Program-made: the position numbers and the translations under genes
The notes under the pieces: model-generated
What the model saw: only the letters and a program-made list of their open reading frames with translations
Databases searched by the model: none
Told to the model about the DNA's origin: nothing
Assembly (NCBI GenBank): GCA_030429565.1
Contig: JAUIFE010000001.1
Coordinates: 1,302,001 to 1,366,000 of the forward strand
Length of the DNA: 64,000 nt
Direction of reading: 5' to 3'
DNA from: Holophagae bacterium
GTDB lineage: Bacteria; Acidobacteriota; Holophagae; Acanthopleuribacterales; Acanthopleuribacteraceae
Part shown: in pieces, positions 63,790-64,000 of the stretch
How positions within the stretch are numbered: position 1 is the first letter of the stretch
How the letters are laid out: each line of letters opens with the position of its first letter

Positions 63790-64000
63790 ATGTCACGCCT
63801 AATAGGGTCCTGTTTCCTTTTCCTGTTTCCCGCCCTGCTGCTTGCCAATACCGGCGTTGCCTTTGTCCACGGGACCGGTAAACAAACCGACGCCCGCAAC
63901 GATTATTGGACCGGTGCCATGGTTGATTCCGTGCGCCAAGGACTGTCTAACAGCAGCAACTACACCGTCATTAACTGCGACTTTGAGCAGTTCATGTGGG
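63790..64000 (+). CDS. Exported hydrolase-like protein (5' part only)
   Basis: Only the first 70 residues are inside the window. Signal peptide MSRLIGSCFLFLFPALLLA is followed by NTGVAFVHGTGKQTDARNDY. FVHGTG resembles the first beta-strand/oxyanion motif of alpha/beta-hydrolases and secreted lipases (HG followed by Thr-Gly), so an exported esterase or lipase is possible. ATG 63790 follows GGAAGGAGTTATCGCA. The catalytic serine would lie beyond the edge, so the family call is tentative. Confidence 0.6.
   Translation, partial: MSRLIGSCFLFLFPALLLANTGVAFVHGTGKQTDARNDYWTGAMVDSVRQGLSNSSNYTVINCDFEQFMW

Overview
The window looks like chromosome of a Gram-negative, marine-type Acidobacteriota, most likely Holophagae/Acanthopleuribacterales. 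This is an inference from gene content: a dcw cell-wall cluster, several Ser/Thr kinases (one with TPRs), a TIGR02999-like sigma region 4, BlaI/M56-TonB pairs, beta-propeller hybrid kinases, and MMPL/RND and M16/M50 proteins in a moderately GC-rich genome. No 16S or tRNA gene was seen, so the taxonomy is unproven.

Layout. 1-6898 (minus): mraZ-rsmH-ftsL-ftsI-murE-murF, with murF cut by the window edge. 6899-11205: an accessory stretch holding the mraZ promoter with 10-bp-phased GTGGAC repeats, an SDR gene and its TetR regulator with an operator, and a degenerate intergenic repeat family around a 69-residue gene. 11206-20833: a GAF-PAS-GGDEF-EAL protein, then minus-strand operon ABC exporter half 1, half 2 and an mnmC oxidase domain, then a secreted lipase. 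21141-29031 (plus): a U32 protein, an M16 peptidase, and BlaI with M56-TonB. 29288-44573: a transmembrane kinase, amine oxidase, YghU, a lipid kinase, an AKR, an M50 peptidase, an SDR, Fur, an MMPL exporter and carbamate kinase. 44630-49927: a 1765-residue propeller hybrid kinase in which both H-box histidines are Asp. 50685-64000: a zinc-ribbon kinase, then a minus-strand unit of two CesT-like type III chaperones and an HExxH protein, an FG-GAP propeller protein, a kinase-TPR protein, a small Pro-rich peptide, a sigma region-4 protein, a GNAT enzyme and a partial secreted hydrolase.

The most interesting parts are the candidate type III effector/chaperone unit (51890-55068), the double pseudo-histidine-kinase (44630-49927), and the phased mraZ operator arrays (6955-7372). 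Many genes pair with a visible local control element: TetR/SDR, BlaI/M56 and MraZ/dcw.
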